Below, piece after piece: positions 43,678-52,800 of a DNA stretch of 64,000 bases. The notes beneath the pieces were generated by a model. It was not told where the DNA came from. It searched no databases and worked only from the letters and a program-made list of their open reading frames with translations. Where the stretch lies: the NCBI GenBank assembly GCA_964537685.1, contig CAZICM010000008.1, forward strand, positions 124,001 to 188,000, read 5' to 3'. Position 1 is the first letter of the stretch. Each line of letters opens with the position of its first letter. Both the position numbers and the translations under genes were made by a program. The DNA is from CAZICM01 sp964537685. GTDB taxonomy: Bacteria > Myxococcota_A > Polyangia > Polyangiales > Polyangiaceae.

Positions 43678-44673
43678 TCACTGTACCAGGAGAGAAAGGA
43701 GGGTTTCGGTGAAATGATGAAGTTTGTCGGACGCCGCAATCGCGACAAAAGCGCAACCCGCGCACACCACCGCCATCCAGCGGAGCGACCCAGCCATCCT
43801 GGGTCCCGACAGGAGCGATTCAACCCGGCGCTTGATCCCACATTCGCCAAAGGATGAGGAAAGTGGGCCAAGCTCTGCAAAGGAAGCTCCTTGCATTTTG
43901 CGCTCCACACTGAGGATGGCCGACGCTACAAGCAGGCGATCGCCCAGCGCCGCCGCCGCGCTTTCATCGCAGGCCTGTTCGGCGGCGATTTGAAGCTCGG
44001 CATGCAGCCATCTGGCGATGGAGGGAAGATGATTCCAAGACAAAGCCCGAGAGATAAAGGCTGTAAAGGCATCCCGGCGATGCACATGGGCCTGTTCATG
44101 GAGAATCACAACCTCCCGCTCATCTTCCTTCAGCGCATCGAGCAATCCTCGGGACATTAGAATCACCGGCCTTATAAATCCGGCCGTTAAGCATAGGGGT
44201 TCTGGAGTTTCAACCACCACCACACCCAAATCCCGGCGCGCTTCGCTCGTATGCACCAGGGATTCAAGCAGGCGGGTGGCTCGGATGGCTTGGGCAAGCG
44301 AAGAGATTGCCCGTCCCATTCCATAGGCGAGAAACAGCGCCAATCCCGCAATAACACTCAGCTTCAGGGCCGATGATGGGCGATGCGTAAAACAGAGGTG
44401 CGCATGAGGATCGTCATGAAGCGCGCAATGGTCGAAGGAAGGCAGGGCCAGCGACAATAGAGAGGGAAAACTCGCGGAAAAGAGGAGGAGCAGCGAAATC
44501 AGCACCGGGAGCAACATCAAGAAAAGAAGCATCCGATGCCTCAAACGAGGCTCGAGCCGATCGATTCGGGGGCGCAGCAAGCGCACAGAACCCGCGGTGA
44601 TGAGCGAACCCAGGCCCAAGAACATCATCGCCGCAACAAAAAAGAGCTGAAGACTATGCAAAACAGAATGCAT
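43678..44673 (-). CDS. M56 (BlaR1/MecR1-like) membrane metalloprotease with His/Cys-rich sensor loop
   Basis: 331 residues from ATG 44673. TM1 (~8-29), TM2 (~48-68), TM3 (~104-120), a cytoplasmic metalloprotease segment with HEQAH (192-196) and the M56-typical CDESAAA Glu, then a final TM. It lacks the C-terminal penicillin-binding sensor domain of BlaR1. Instead the TM2-TM3 loop, which is extracytoplasmic in BlaR1, reads HCALHDDPHAHLCFTH, a plausible metal-binding site. Known BlaR1 proteins cleave the BlaI repressor after sensing; by analogy this one would sense periplasmic metal and release the adjacent BlaI-type repressor. It starts 8 bp after the BlaI-like gene. Confidence 0.88.
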   Translation of the reverse strand: MHSVLHSLQLFFVAAMMFLGLGSLITAGSVRLLRPRIDRLEPRLRHRMLLFLMLLPVLISLLLLFSASFPSLLSLALPSFDHCALHDDPHAHLCFTHRPSSALKLSVIAGLALFLAYGMGRAISSLAQAIRATRLLESLVHTSEARRDLGVVVVETPEPLCLTAGFIRPVILMSRGLLDALKEDEREVVILHEQAHVHRRDAFTAFISRALSWNHLPSIARWLHAELQIAAEQACDESAAAALGDRLLVASAILSVERKMQGASFAELGPLSSSFGECGIKRRVESLLSGPRMAGSLRWMAVVCAGCAFVAIAASDKLHHFTETLLSLLVQ

Positions 44674-44681
44674 GGCCCTTC

Positions 44682-45080
44682 CTACAGTGCCTTTTTACGG
44701 CGTTCGGCAACCATCGCCTCGAGGGCGGCGAGATGATCCGGACCGGCCCGCTCCACCAAGTCGACAAAGGCGGAGACAACCATATCGGACTGGCCCATCA
44801 TCATATTGCCAACGAGCTCTCCAAGAAGTCCGCGATGAAAGGCTTCCCGGCTTAGGCTCGGTCTATAGATATGAGCGTGGCTAACTTTCTCGCGCTCGAG
44901 CAGACCCTTTTCAAAGAGGCGCTTGAGTGTGGATTGAATGGTATTCAGTGTGATACCGCGCCGCCGGCCCAGTGCCGCATGCACCGTTTTGACATCGCCC
45001 TCGCCCGTGGACCACAGGTGATTCATCACAGAGGACTCGAGCTCGCCAAGCAGGGGAGGACGAATAGAAGCCGCACTCAT
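44682..45080 (-). CDS. BlaI/CopY-family transcriptional repressor
   Basis: 132 residues from ATG 45080. Winged helix: LGELESSVMNHLWSTGEGDVKTVHAAL, then LNTIQSTLKRLFEKGLLEREK, both typical of BlaI/MecI/CopY. The C-terminal part is a dimerisation helix. It probably represses its own operon (BlaI, M56, TolC, adaptor, RND). A GTTAAC palindrome lies across the promoter upstream. CopY members respond directly to copper through a CxCx4CxC tail, absent here, so release by the M56 protease is the better model. Confidence 0.92.
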   Translation of the reverse strand: MSAASIRPPLLGELESSVMNHLWSTGEGDVKTVHAALGRRRGITLNTIQSTLKRLFEKGLLEREKVSHAHIYRPSLSREAFHRGLLGELVGNMMMGQSDMVVSAFVDLVERAGPDHLAALEAMVAERRKKAL

Positions 45081-45087
45081 GCAGAGG

Positions 45088-45116
45088 CTTTTAGGTTAAC
45101 AAAATCCGAGCGTCAA
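45088..45116 (-). promoter_or_regulatory. Promoter of the metal-efflux operon, likely leaderless, with candidate operator
   Basis: On the minus strand TTGACG (45116-45111), 17 bp, then TAAAAG (45093-45088). Only 7 bp separate the -10 from the ATG at 45080, so the transcript may be leaderless, in line with the absent SD. GTTAAC (45095-45100) in the spacer, flanked by T- and A-rich arms, is a candidate site for the BlaI-like repressor. Confidence 0.5.
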
Positions 45117-45318
45117 TCGTTTTTTTAAATCCAAGGTTTTTTTGTTTCTGAGCCGGCGATTTGGCGTTTTCTCTTGTGCCTCAGCCTTCCTAAAAGAAAG
45201 CGCTTGACGCCCCGCCCGAACAGCGCTCACATCCCACGCGCTTTCAGACGCTTATCGAATCAGCCAAAAAAGCGCCCGAAAGCCCTGTTGTTGCTCATCG
45301 TTTCGGAGGTGTTTGGCC

Positions 45319-46839
45319 ATGGTCTACGTTCCGCCCAATCAAGAAGGATCTAAACTCTCGTACAAAACCCGCTACGGAAACTTCATTGGAGGCGAATTCG
45401 TTCCGCCCGTGAAAGGCGAGTATTTTGAGAACATCACGCCAGTCACCGGACGGCCCTTCTGCGAAATCCCCCGATCCAGCGCCGAAGACATCGAAAAAGC
45501 CCTCGATGCCGCTCACGGCGCCCGCGCCGCTTGGGGCAAAACCAGCCCCACCGACCGGGCTACCCTCCTCAATAAAATCGCCGACCGCATCGAGCAAAAT
45601 CTCGAACTGCTCGCGCTTTCCGAAACCTGGGATAACGGGAAGCCCATCCGCGAAACCATGGCCGCCGACCTCCCTCTCGCCGTCGACCATTTTAGGTATT
45701 TTGCAAGCTGTATCCGCGCCCAAGAAGGGTCCATTTCTGAAGTCGATCATACCACCGTCGCTTATCACTTCCACGAGCCCCTGGGCGTCGTCGGACAAAT
45801 CATTCCCTGGAATTTCCCCTTCCTGATGGCCGCGTGGAAACTCGCCCCCGCCCTCGCCGCAGGAAATTGCGTGGTCATTAAGCCGGCCGAACAAACGCCC
45901 GCCACCATCCTGCTCTTCGCCGAACTTTGTGGTGATTTAATTCCCCCAGGCGTTGTCAATGTCGTCAACGGCTTTGGATTTGAGGCGGGCAAGCCCCTGG
46001 CCTGCAATCCGCGCATCGCCAAGGTTGCCTTTACGGGAGAAACCACCACAGGCCGCCTGATCATGCAATATGCATCCGAAAACCTGATTCCCGTCACCCT
46101 CGAGCTCGGTGGAAAATCGCCCAATATCTTCTTTGAAGATGTCCTTGCCGCGGACGACGACTTCGCCGACAAGGCCATGGAAGGCTTTACCATGTTTGCC
46201 TTAAATCAAGGCGAAGTGTGCACATGCCCCTCCCGCGCTGTAATCAGCGAAAAGATCTACCAGCGCTTTATGGAGCGCGCCGTCGAGCGCACCAAGAAGG
46301 TTATCCAAGGCAATCCTCTCGATCCCAAGACGATGATCGGCGCCCAGGCATCCAGCGATCAACTCGAGAAAATCCTGTCGTATATCGATATCGGCAAGAA
46401 AGAAGGCGCCAAGGTGGCCTTGGGCGGCGAGCGCGTCAAGCTGGGCGGCGATCTTGAAAATGGGTATTATGTCACCCCCACCATCTTTGAAGGCCATAAC
46501 AAAATGCGCATTTTCCAAGAGGAAATCTTTGGCCCCGTGGTCTCGGTTTGCTCCTTCAAAGACGAAGCGGATGCCCTCTCCATCGCCAATGACACGCTCT
46601 ATGGCTTGGGCGCGGGCGTTTGGACCCGCGATATCAGCACCGCCTACCGCATGGGCCGGGCCATCCAAGCCGGCCGCGTATGGACCAATTGCTATCACCT
46701 CTACCCCGCCCACGCCACCTTTGGAGGCTACAAGCAATCGGGCATCGGCCGCGAAACCCACAAAATGATGCTCGACCACTATCAGCAAACCAAGAATATC
46801 CTGGTGAGCTACAGCCCCAAGGCCCTAGGGTTTTTCTGA
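45319..46839 (+). CDS. aldB: Aldehyde dehydrogenase, AldB/ExaC type
   Basis: 506 residues from ATG 45319, with GGAGGTG upstream. Very close, by memory, to E. coli AldB and pseudomonad ExaC (acetaldehyde dehydrogenases): YGNFIGGEFV, AETWDNGKPIRET-type SETWDNGKPIRET, SCIRAQEG, VVGQIIPWNFP, catalytic Glu in VTLELGGKSPN and Cys in FALNQGEVCTCPSRA. It oxidises aldehydes to carboxylic acids with NAD(P). It is followed by a DUF779 gene whose start overlaps its stop (TGATG), a pairing seen with this ALDH class. Confidence 0.95.
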   Translation: MVYVPPNQEGSKLSYKTRYGNFIGGEFVPPVKGEYFENITPVTGRPFCEIPRSSAEDIEKALDAAHGARAAWGKTSPTDRATLLNKIADRIEQNLELLALSETWDNGKPIRETMAADLPLAVDHFRYFASCIRAQEGSISEVDHTTVAYHFHEPLGVVGQIIPWNFPFLMAAWKLAPALAAGNCVVIKPAEQTPATILLFAELCGDLIPPGVVNVVNGFGFEAGKPLACNPRIAKVAFTGETTTGRLIMQYASENLIPVTLELGGKSPNIFFEDVLAADDDFADKAMEGFTMFALNQGEVCTCPSRAVISEKIYQRFMERAVERTKKVIQGNPLDPKTMIGAQASSDQLEKILSYIDIGKKEGAKVALGGERVKLGGDLENGYYVTPTIFEGHNKMRIFQEEIFGPVVSVCSFKDEADALSIANDTLYGLGAGVWTRDISTAYRMGRAIQAGRVWTNCYHLYPAHATFGGYKQSGIGRETHKMMLDHYQQTKNILVSYSPKALGFF

Positions 46840-47237
46840 TGGAAACGGCTCCTCCGCGCGTAACAGCCACCGATGCCGCCGCCGCGCTGATCAAAAAGCT
46901 GGTGGCAAGGCATGGTCCGCTTATGTTTCATCAATCGGGGGGCTGCTGCGATGGCAGCGCGCCGATGTGCTATCCGCGGGGCGAGTTCAAAGTCGGCGGG
47001 CGGGATGTGCTGCTCGGAGAAATCGAAGGCCAGCCGGTGTATATTGGAGCGGCTCAGTTTGAGCTGTGGAAACACACTCAACTGGTCATCGATGCCGTTC
47101 CAGGCCGGGGCGCGGGATTTTCTATCGAATCTCCCGAGGGCATGCGTTTTCTAACACGCTCCCGGGTATTCGATGGAGAAGAGCTGTGTGCCCTCGATGC
47201 ATCCGGCGTTACCCGGGGTGATCAAACGAAGCCTTAG
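46839..47237 (+). CDS. DUF779 protein
   Basis: 132 residues from ATG 46839. DUF779 hallmarks: PLMFHQSGGCCDGSAPMCYPRGEF and PVYIGAAQFELWKHTQLVIDAVPGRG..FSIE. The Gly-Cys-Cys and later Cys suggest metal or redox chemistry; function is unknown. DUF779 genes regularly accompany AldB-type aldehyde dehydrogenases, as here (1-nt overlap, translational coupling). Its 3' end overlaps the opposite-strand ZIP-permease gene by 29 bp. Confidence 0.9.
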   Translation: METAPPRVTATDAAAALIKKLVARHGPLMFHQSGGCCDGSAPMCYPRGEFKVGGRDVLLGEIEGQPVYIGAAQFELWKHTQLVIDAVPGRGAGFSIESPEGMRFLTRSRVFDGEELCALDASGVTRGDQTKP

Positions 47238-49038
47238 GCTCCGGCCCGGACCCATGGTGTTCATGCTCATGCCGATGTTTAGCGCCCGGACCCATTACCG
47301 CCGTCACCACGACCGATAAAAAGGCTCGCGGTCCAACCGACAGAACACTCGCCGCCATCCCCACCAAAAGCAGCAACGCCACTCCTATTGAGACGATTCC
47401 CATGGGCTCATGAGCCAGCGGATGAAGCTCGGGCACGCCTCTTTGTTCGACAACCATATCGTAGAGGCCCCCCATCCCAACTGAAAGAAGCAATCCAAAC
47501 CCCCATATCAGACCCGAAGTGCGGGCTCCACCCTGTCCAAAACGCCTTCGGATTGCGGCATACAGTCCAAGCCCAGAAATTGGACCCGCTAGCAAGAAAG
47601 CCAGCGCCGTCCCTGGCGAAAAGCCTTTATGCAATAAAATCATGGCGATAAGAACCGCCGCCACCGTTGGAAACGCGAGCACGGCTCCCAATAGGGCACC
47701 CAGCAAAATGCCCAAGCCCGACCATGCTCCAGGCAAATACATCGCGGCAAAACCCGCGATTGATGCCGGAAAATGAGCTTCCAGCAGCGCCGCCAGGGAA
47801 ATACCAAAGAGAATCCACACCCCCACGGGCGATAAAATAGCCTGCCACGCTTCCCACACCCGCAATCCCAAGCTGGGCAAGGGGGCATTCTCGTTTTCAT
47901 GAGCATGACCCTGCTCTTGTTCCACCCGCTCCACAGGCTTGAGCACAATCAGCAACACCAACAAACACCCCAGCGAAAACATCAGCAGCCCAAAACGCGC
48001 AATCCCAAGCCTCGGCCCAAGTAGGGGTATGGATATCATCACACCCGTCATATCCAAACCCGCCGATGCCACCCCAAACGACAGCCAAGCCGCCGCCTTG
48101 CGTTCATGCACAAGCGAATGCCACAACCATTGGCCTGAACGGGCCGGATGGAGCATTCCCCGAAACATCGCCGCGAGCGGGCTATCTGGAAGATCGGCGC
48201 CGTGATGCTTTGATTTTGCCCCCCGAAGCGATAAAATCAGCGACAGCAAAAGTCCCGCCGCCAAAAAGGGAGCGCTCTTGACAAATAGCGGCACAACCAA
48301 CTCTTGAGGCGATAACTCCCCAGGCCGAGCCAGTGAAAGAAGGCCATCCTCGGCCGGAATCAATAAGGCCAGCGCCACACCCACGACAAAACCCAGCCCG
48401 CTCATCCGAACCGGACCTTTACCATGCTCGGGCGGCGCGTGAACATGCGCCGAAAGCCGAAGCATCGCCCCCAATCCAAGCGCCACCACCGAATCAAATA
48501 AAGTCTCGGGAAGCTTGCCCTCTAAACCTTGTCCAGCAAATGCCCCCAACAGCGTCGCTCCCGCCAACAGCGCCAGCCATAACAGCGTCTTGCCCCATCC
48601 AAAGAGCGGAACAAAACGCGTCGCAATCAGCAAGCCCTCGGGCATCCGGTGCACCAGAACCGCAAGTCCAGCAAGCATCCCTGCACTTTGATGCTCCCCT
48701 GCCCCCGCAAAGACCAAACCCAGCGCGGCTCCATCGGTAAGCGCATGCAAAGCCAAGGCGGGAATCAATACCGAAATTCCCACCCTATCCCCGAGCTCAT
48801 GCCGCTTGCGATCGATAAGCCATAGTCCTCCATAACCCGCGCCGCATAAAAGCAGGCCGGCGAAGCCAAGCTCCTCCATCACATGAGGCAGAAGCCGCAA
48901 CACAATCAACAGAGGAACCAAACCCAGCGTCAAGCCTTCAACGGCTGCGCTAATTAGGGCGCGCCCCCGCCCCGCAAAGACCAAAACAGGCCCAAGCGCA
49001 AGACCCAACACCGATAAAATAAGCGCTAGGGCAAACAC
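47209..49038 (-). CDS. ZIP-like transporter fused to an ArsP/YraQ-type permease
   Basis: 609 residues from ATG 49038. Residues ~1-235 carry ZIP-family signatures: LALHALTDGAALGL (H..TDG..LG) and LVHRMPEGLLIA (H..PEG), the intramembrane metal site. Residues ~245-570 form a second set of hydrophobic segments like the DUF318/ArsP/YraQ permeases (LFVKSAPFLAAGLLLSLIL; GVWILFGISLAALLEAHFP; KGFSPGTALAFLLAGP). His-rich stretches QGHAHENENA and KHRHEHEHHG flank the second domain. The fusion suggests vectorial metal handling, perhaps linked to the nearby efflux operon. Direction of transport cannot be told. Confidence 0.78.
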   Translation of the reverse strand: MFALALILSVLGLALGPVLVFAGRGRALISAAVEGLTLGLVPLLIVLRLLPHVMEELGFAGLLLCGAGYGGLWLIDRKRHELGDRVGISVLIPALALHALTDGAALGLVFAGAGEHQSAGMLAGLAVLVHRMPEGLLIATRFVPLFGWGKTLLWLALLAGATLLGAFAGQGLEGKLPETLFDSVVALGLGAMLRLSAHVHAPPEHGKGPVRMSGLGFVVGVALALLIPAEDGLLSLARPGELSPQELVVPLFVKSAPFLAAGLLLSLILSLRGAKSKHHGADLPDSPLAAMFRGMLHPARSGQWLWHSLVHERKAAAWLSFGVASAGLDMTGVMISIPLLGPRLGIARFGLLMFSLGCLLVLLIVLKPVERVEQEQGHAHENENAPLPSLGLRVWEAWQAILSPVGVWILFGISLAALLEAHFPASIAGFAAMYLPGAWSGLGILLGALLGAVLAFPTVAAVLIAMILLHKGFSPGTALAFLLAGPISGLGLYAAIRRRFGQGGARTSGLIWGFGLLLSVGMGGLYDMVVEQRGVPELHPLAHEPMGIVSIGVALLLLVGMAASVLSVGPRAFLSVVVTAVMGPGAKHRHEHEHHGSGPEPKASFDHPG

Positions 49039-49097
49039 AGAAAGCTGCTAAGCACAAATGCAGAAGGGCGCGCAATACAAAAATTCACGAGCGATGG

Positions 49098-51248
49098 TCA
49101 AAGCATTCCCTGTTTCTTCCGCCCCCGCAGACTTCCTGTATTTCCCGCGGCGGGCCGGACCCCAGATCGTCCCGATGTTTTTTTCGAAGCGCCTTTGGAA
49201 GCCGCCGAAGTGCCTTTTTCCGCGAACACAGACATCCCCTGTGGCTCGCCCGCGCCTCCCTCGCCCCGCAGCACCCGAATCTGATCGCGCAGCTTGGCCG
49301 CCCTTTCAAAATCGAGATTCTCCGCGGCCACAAACATCTCTTGACGCAACTCCTCGATACGCTCGGCCAAATCGACTTCGCTGTTGACGGAAGCCGCCGC
49401 GCCCGCCTTCGCGGACATCTTTGGAACGGCATAATAATCGTGCGAACCCGAGGTCGGCGACATATCCAAAATCGCCTTTACCACCGTCGCCGGCGTGATG
49501 CCATGCTCTTCGTTGTACGCCCTCTGAATCGCTCTTCTCCGGTTGGTTTCGGTCATCGCATAATGCATGGCATCGGTAATCCGATCCGCATACATCACCA
49601 CCTCACCGTGCACATTGCGGGCGGCGCGCCCAATGGTTTGAATCAGCGAGCGCGGACTCCTCAAAAACCCTTCTTTATCCGCATCCAAAATCGCCACAAG
49701 CGACACCTCGGGCAAATCCAAGCCTTCGCGCAATAGATTGATACCCACCAGCACATCGAACTCACCCTTGCGCAAATCCCTTAAAATCTCGATGCGCTCC
49801 AAGGTGTCCACATCCGAATGCAGATAGCGCACACGCACACCAAGCTCGGTATAGTATTCCGTTAAATCCTCAGCCATCCGCTTGGTCAGCGTCGTCACCA
49901 GCACCCGCTCGCCCGCCTTCGTCCGCTCTCGAATCCTCCCCAGCAAATCGTCCACCTGCCCCGCCACCGGCAGCACCCGGATTTCTGGATCGATCAAGCC
50001 TGTGGGCCGGATAATCTGCTCCACCACCACACCCGCCGTTTTCTGAAGCTCATAGTCGCCCGGCGTCGCGCTCACAAAAAGCACACGGTGATAATGCTGC
50101 TCAAATTCTTCGAATTTCAAAGGCCGGTTATCGAGCGCGCTCGGCAGCCTAAAACCATACTCCACCAGCGTTTCCTTCCTCGCCCGATCGCCCCGATACA
50201 TCGCTCCCACTTGAGGCATGGTTTGATGCGACTCATCCACAATCAACAAAAAATCATTTGGAAAATAGTCGATCAACGTTGGGGGAGGATCGCCCGCCTT
50301 GCGCCCCGATAAATGTCTCGAATAGTTTTCGATACCATTGCAGAAACCCATCTGCTCAAGCATTTCGAGATCGTACATCGTGCGCTGTTCGATGCGCTGC
50401 TTCTCCAAAAAGCGCACATTGTTATCAAAAAAGTCGATGCGCGCCCGGAGCTCCTCGCGAATCGATTCAATCGCCTGCCTCAGCTTCTGATGCTCGGTCA
50501 CATAGTGTGAACCAGGATAAATCGCCATCCGATCGAGCGAACGAATAATCTTCCCCCTCACCGGATCGACTTCGCGGATCGCCTCGACCTCATCGCCGAA
50601 AAACTCCACGCGTATGGCCAGCGCCTCTTCGTACGCGGGAAAAATCTCGACCACATCGCCCCTCACCCGGAATGTACCGCGGTGAAAATCGATATCATTT
50701 CGCTGATATTGCACATCGACCAGCCGCCGGAGAAGCTCGTCCCGCTTAAATTCCATCCCTTTTTCAAGGGTGATCAGCAACCCGTGATAACTCTCGGCCG
50801 AACCGATGCCGTAAATACAGCTCACCGAAGCCACGATAATCACATCACCGCGCGACAAAAGCGCATGCGTCGCCGCATGTCTCATCCGGTCAATCGCATC
50901 GTTAATAATCGAATCTTTTTCGATATACGTATCGCTCGAAGGCACATACGCCTCGGGCTGATAATAATCGTAATAGCTCACGAAATAATGCACGGCATTG
51001 CTGGGAAACAGCTCGCGCATTTCGCCGTACAACTGCGCCGCAAGCGTTTTATTGGGCGCCAGAATCAGCGTCGGCTTGCCTATATGTTCGATGAGCTTCG
51101 CCGCGGTAAATGTCTTGCCGCTGCCTGTAACGCCCAGGAGAACCTGAAACTTCTCACCGCGGGCAAAACCTTCGGTCAATTCCGCGATGGCCCTCGGCTG
51201 ATCCCCCCGGGGTTTGAAGTTGGATACGAGTTCGAATTTGGCTGTCAT
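49098..51248 (-). CDS. uvrB: Excinuclease ABC subunit B
   Basis: 716 residues from ATG 51248 (MTAKFELVSNFKPRGDQP). Walker A GVTGSGKTFTAA, beta-hairpin YFVSYYDYYQPEAYVP, DEAD-type VDESH, helicase motif V-VI INLLREGLDLPEVSLVAILDADKEGFLRS..LIQTIGRAARN, and the C-terminal UVR motif (EELRQEMFVAAENLDFERAA). Damage verification in nucleotide excision repair. The last ~45 residues are a Lys/Gly/Ser-rich tail beyond the usual end. No SD was seen. Divergent from the next gene. Confidence 0.97.
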   Translation of the reverse strand: MTAKFELVSNFKPRGDQPRAIAELTEGFARGEKFQVLLGVTGSGKTFTAAKLIEHIGKPTLILAPNKTLAAQLYGEMRELFPSNAVHYFVSYYDYYQPEAYVPSSDTYIEKDSIINDAIDRMRHAATHALLSRGDVIIVASVSCIYGIGSAESYHGLLITLEKGMEFKRDELLRRLVDVQYQRNDIDFHRGTFRVRGDVVEIFPAYEEALAIRVEFFGDEVEAIREVDPVRGKIIRSLDRMAIYPGSHYVTEHQKLRQAIESIREELRARIDFFDNNVRFLEKQRIEQRTMYDLEMLEQMGFCNGIENYSRHLSGRKAGDPPPTLIDYFPNDFLLIVDESHQTMPQVGAMYRGDRARKETLVEYGFRLPSALDNRPLKFEEFEQHYHRVLFVSATPGDYELQKTAGVVVEQIIRPTGLIDPEIRVLPVAGQVDDLLGRIRERTKAGERVLVTTLTKRMAEDLTEYYTELGVRVRYLHSDVDTLERIEILRDLRKGEFDVLVGINLLREGLDLPEVSLVAILDADKEGFLRSPRSLIQTIGRAARNVHGEVVMYADRITDAMHYAMTETNRRRAIQRAYNEEHGITPATVVKAILDMSPTSGSHDYYAVPKMSAKAGAAASVNSEVDLAERIEELRQEMFVAAENLDFERAAKLRDQIRVLRGEGGAGEPQGMSVFAEKGTSAASKGASKKTSGRSGVRPAAGNTGSLRGRKKQGML

Positions 51249-51390
51249 AAAGGAGCCGCACACAATAGTCCCCGGTTTTAAGTCTTGCAAGCCCTTTCTT
51301 TGTTTTATTCTCTTTTATTGTTCGGGCGGGGCCGCGGGCAAAGCTTTTTTCCTAGGATATCCCAGCGCATTCGCTTATGCTCGGTTGAAC

Positions 51391-52800
51391 ATGGCGATGG
51401 CAAGATTTTCCTCAGGCATCTGGACAGCGCGTTTAGCGGGAGCAGGTCTTTTATTTGGTCTTTTTTCGGCATGCTCCCTCATTAATGCTCCCGGCGAACT
51501 TCAACCCTTAAAAACCACGGGAGTGGGAGGCGCCGGAGGCGCGGGCACAGGAGGCACAGGAGGAGCAGGGGGCGCTCCCGCCGTATGCGGCAATGGAATC
51601 CTGGAAGCGGGAGAAGAATGCGACGACCAAAATATGGATATGGATGATGCATGCTCGCCCCAATGCACCATTACCGAATTTAATATCGAAGCTGACCCAA
51701 GTGTAGGCAATGAATGGCCGGGGGTGGGCCTATCGGGCGTGGACAACGGCAGGGGATTTTTTGTGATATGGCGCTTTTTAGGCGTCAATGCCAATGAAAT
51801 CCGGGGCCGGGCCTACAAAGCCAACGGCGCCCGGGTCACCCAGCCTCCCATCAAACTATCCACCACCGATCAACCCGATCAAGCGCGCATTGGCACCAAC
51901 GCGGAAGGCCGCGCATTGGTAGCATGGCGCAGCTTTGCAGATAGCAATTCCGTCCATTACCGGGTTGTTGAACCCGATGGCACAGCGCTTGGAGCAAGCG
52001 ACGAAGTGCTGGCCAATTCCCAATCCAACGCCTTGGTCAGCGTAAGCTCGAACAGCGACGGCTATTTATGCCTCATGTGGATGCGCGAAGGCGATCCAGT
52101 GGATCCTGCCGACGAAGCGGTCATCCGGTGCTTCGATCCCCAAGGCTCGAGCGCCTCCACCATCACCCAAGTCTTGGGAACCACCAATGCCTTTGGCTAT
52201 CCTGGCATTTGGGGGATTCAGGGCGGCTTTGTAGGCTCGTGGAACAGCGACGATGGCAAGCTTTCATCGATGGCCGTCGATTCCCTGGGCGTACCCATGG
52301 GCAATGTATTTTCTCTCGCCGCAAACGCCAACCAAAACAAAAATCCTTTTGGAGCTTATGTTGGCCCCGCTTCAGAATTTATTGCCGTCTTTGAACAAGA
52401 CATCGACCTCAACGGCCAAGTCAAACCCCGGATCACCAAACGAAAATTTGAGGCGCCGGGCATGTCCCAAGAGATCGAGGCCCTGGTCTCCACCGAACAC
52501 AGCACCCAATCCCAAAGCCGCGTCGCCCATCATGAAAACGGCCGTTTTGTCATTGCCTGGACCGATGTGGACGACGCATCCCAAGAAAGCTGCAATATCG
52601 CCGCCCGGGTCTTTGAACCCAATGGAATGCCCCTAGGCGATCGAATCATCATCAATCAAAAGCGTCCCGGCTGCCAATCCTGGCCCGGCGTGGCTGTCAA
52701 TGCCGATGGAGACGCCATGTTTGTATGGGATAACAACCCAGGCAATGTCCCCTTTCATATATCGGCGCTAATTATCCCGAGGCTTCTCACCAAGCCTTAA
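51391..52800 (+). CDS. Lipoprotein with myxobacterial disulfide repeat and propeller-like domain
   Basis: 469 residues from ATG 51391. Lipobox FSAC (Cys28) precedes a Gly/Ala-rich linker (GGAGGAGTGGTGGAGG). One myxobacterial Cys-rich repeat follows: CGNGILEAGEECDDQN...DDACSPQC. The rest (~residues 105-465) has repeating FVIWR, ALVAWRSF, LCLMWM, FVGSW, FIAVFEQD, FVIAWTD and MFVWDNN blocks spaced ~50 residues apart, as in a beta-propeller. Likely surface-exposed binding protein. Its stop abuts the stop of the convergent GNAT gene. Confidence 0.82.
   Translation: MAMARFSSGIWTARLAGAGLLFGLFSACSLINAPGELQPLKTTGVGGAGGAGTGGTGGAGGAPAVCGNGILEAGEECDDQNMDMDDACSPQCTITEFNIEADPSVGNEWPGVGLSGVDNGRGFFVIWRFLGVNANEIRGRAYKANGARVTQPPIKLSTTDQPDQARIGTNAEGRALVAWRSFADSNSVHYRVVEPDGTALGASDEVLANSQSNALVSVSSNSDGYLCLMWMREGDPVDPADEAVIRCFDPQGSSASTITQVLGTTNAFGYPGIWGIQGGFVGSWNSDDGKLSSMAVDSLGVPMGNVFSLAANANQNKNPFGAYVGPASEFIAVFEQDIDLNGQVKPRITKRKFEAPGMSQEIEALVSTEHSTQSQSRVAHHENGRFVIAWTDVDDASQESCNIAARVFEPNGMPLGDRIIINQKRPGCQSWPGVAVNADGDAMFVWDNNPGNVPFHISALIIPRLLTKP

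Noticed and set aside
45150..45175. Sigma54 promoter before the aldehyde dehydrogenase
   Set aside because: TTGGCGTTTTCTCTTGTGC lacks the required GC at the -12 position.
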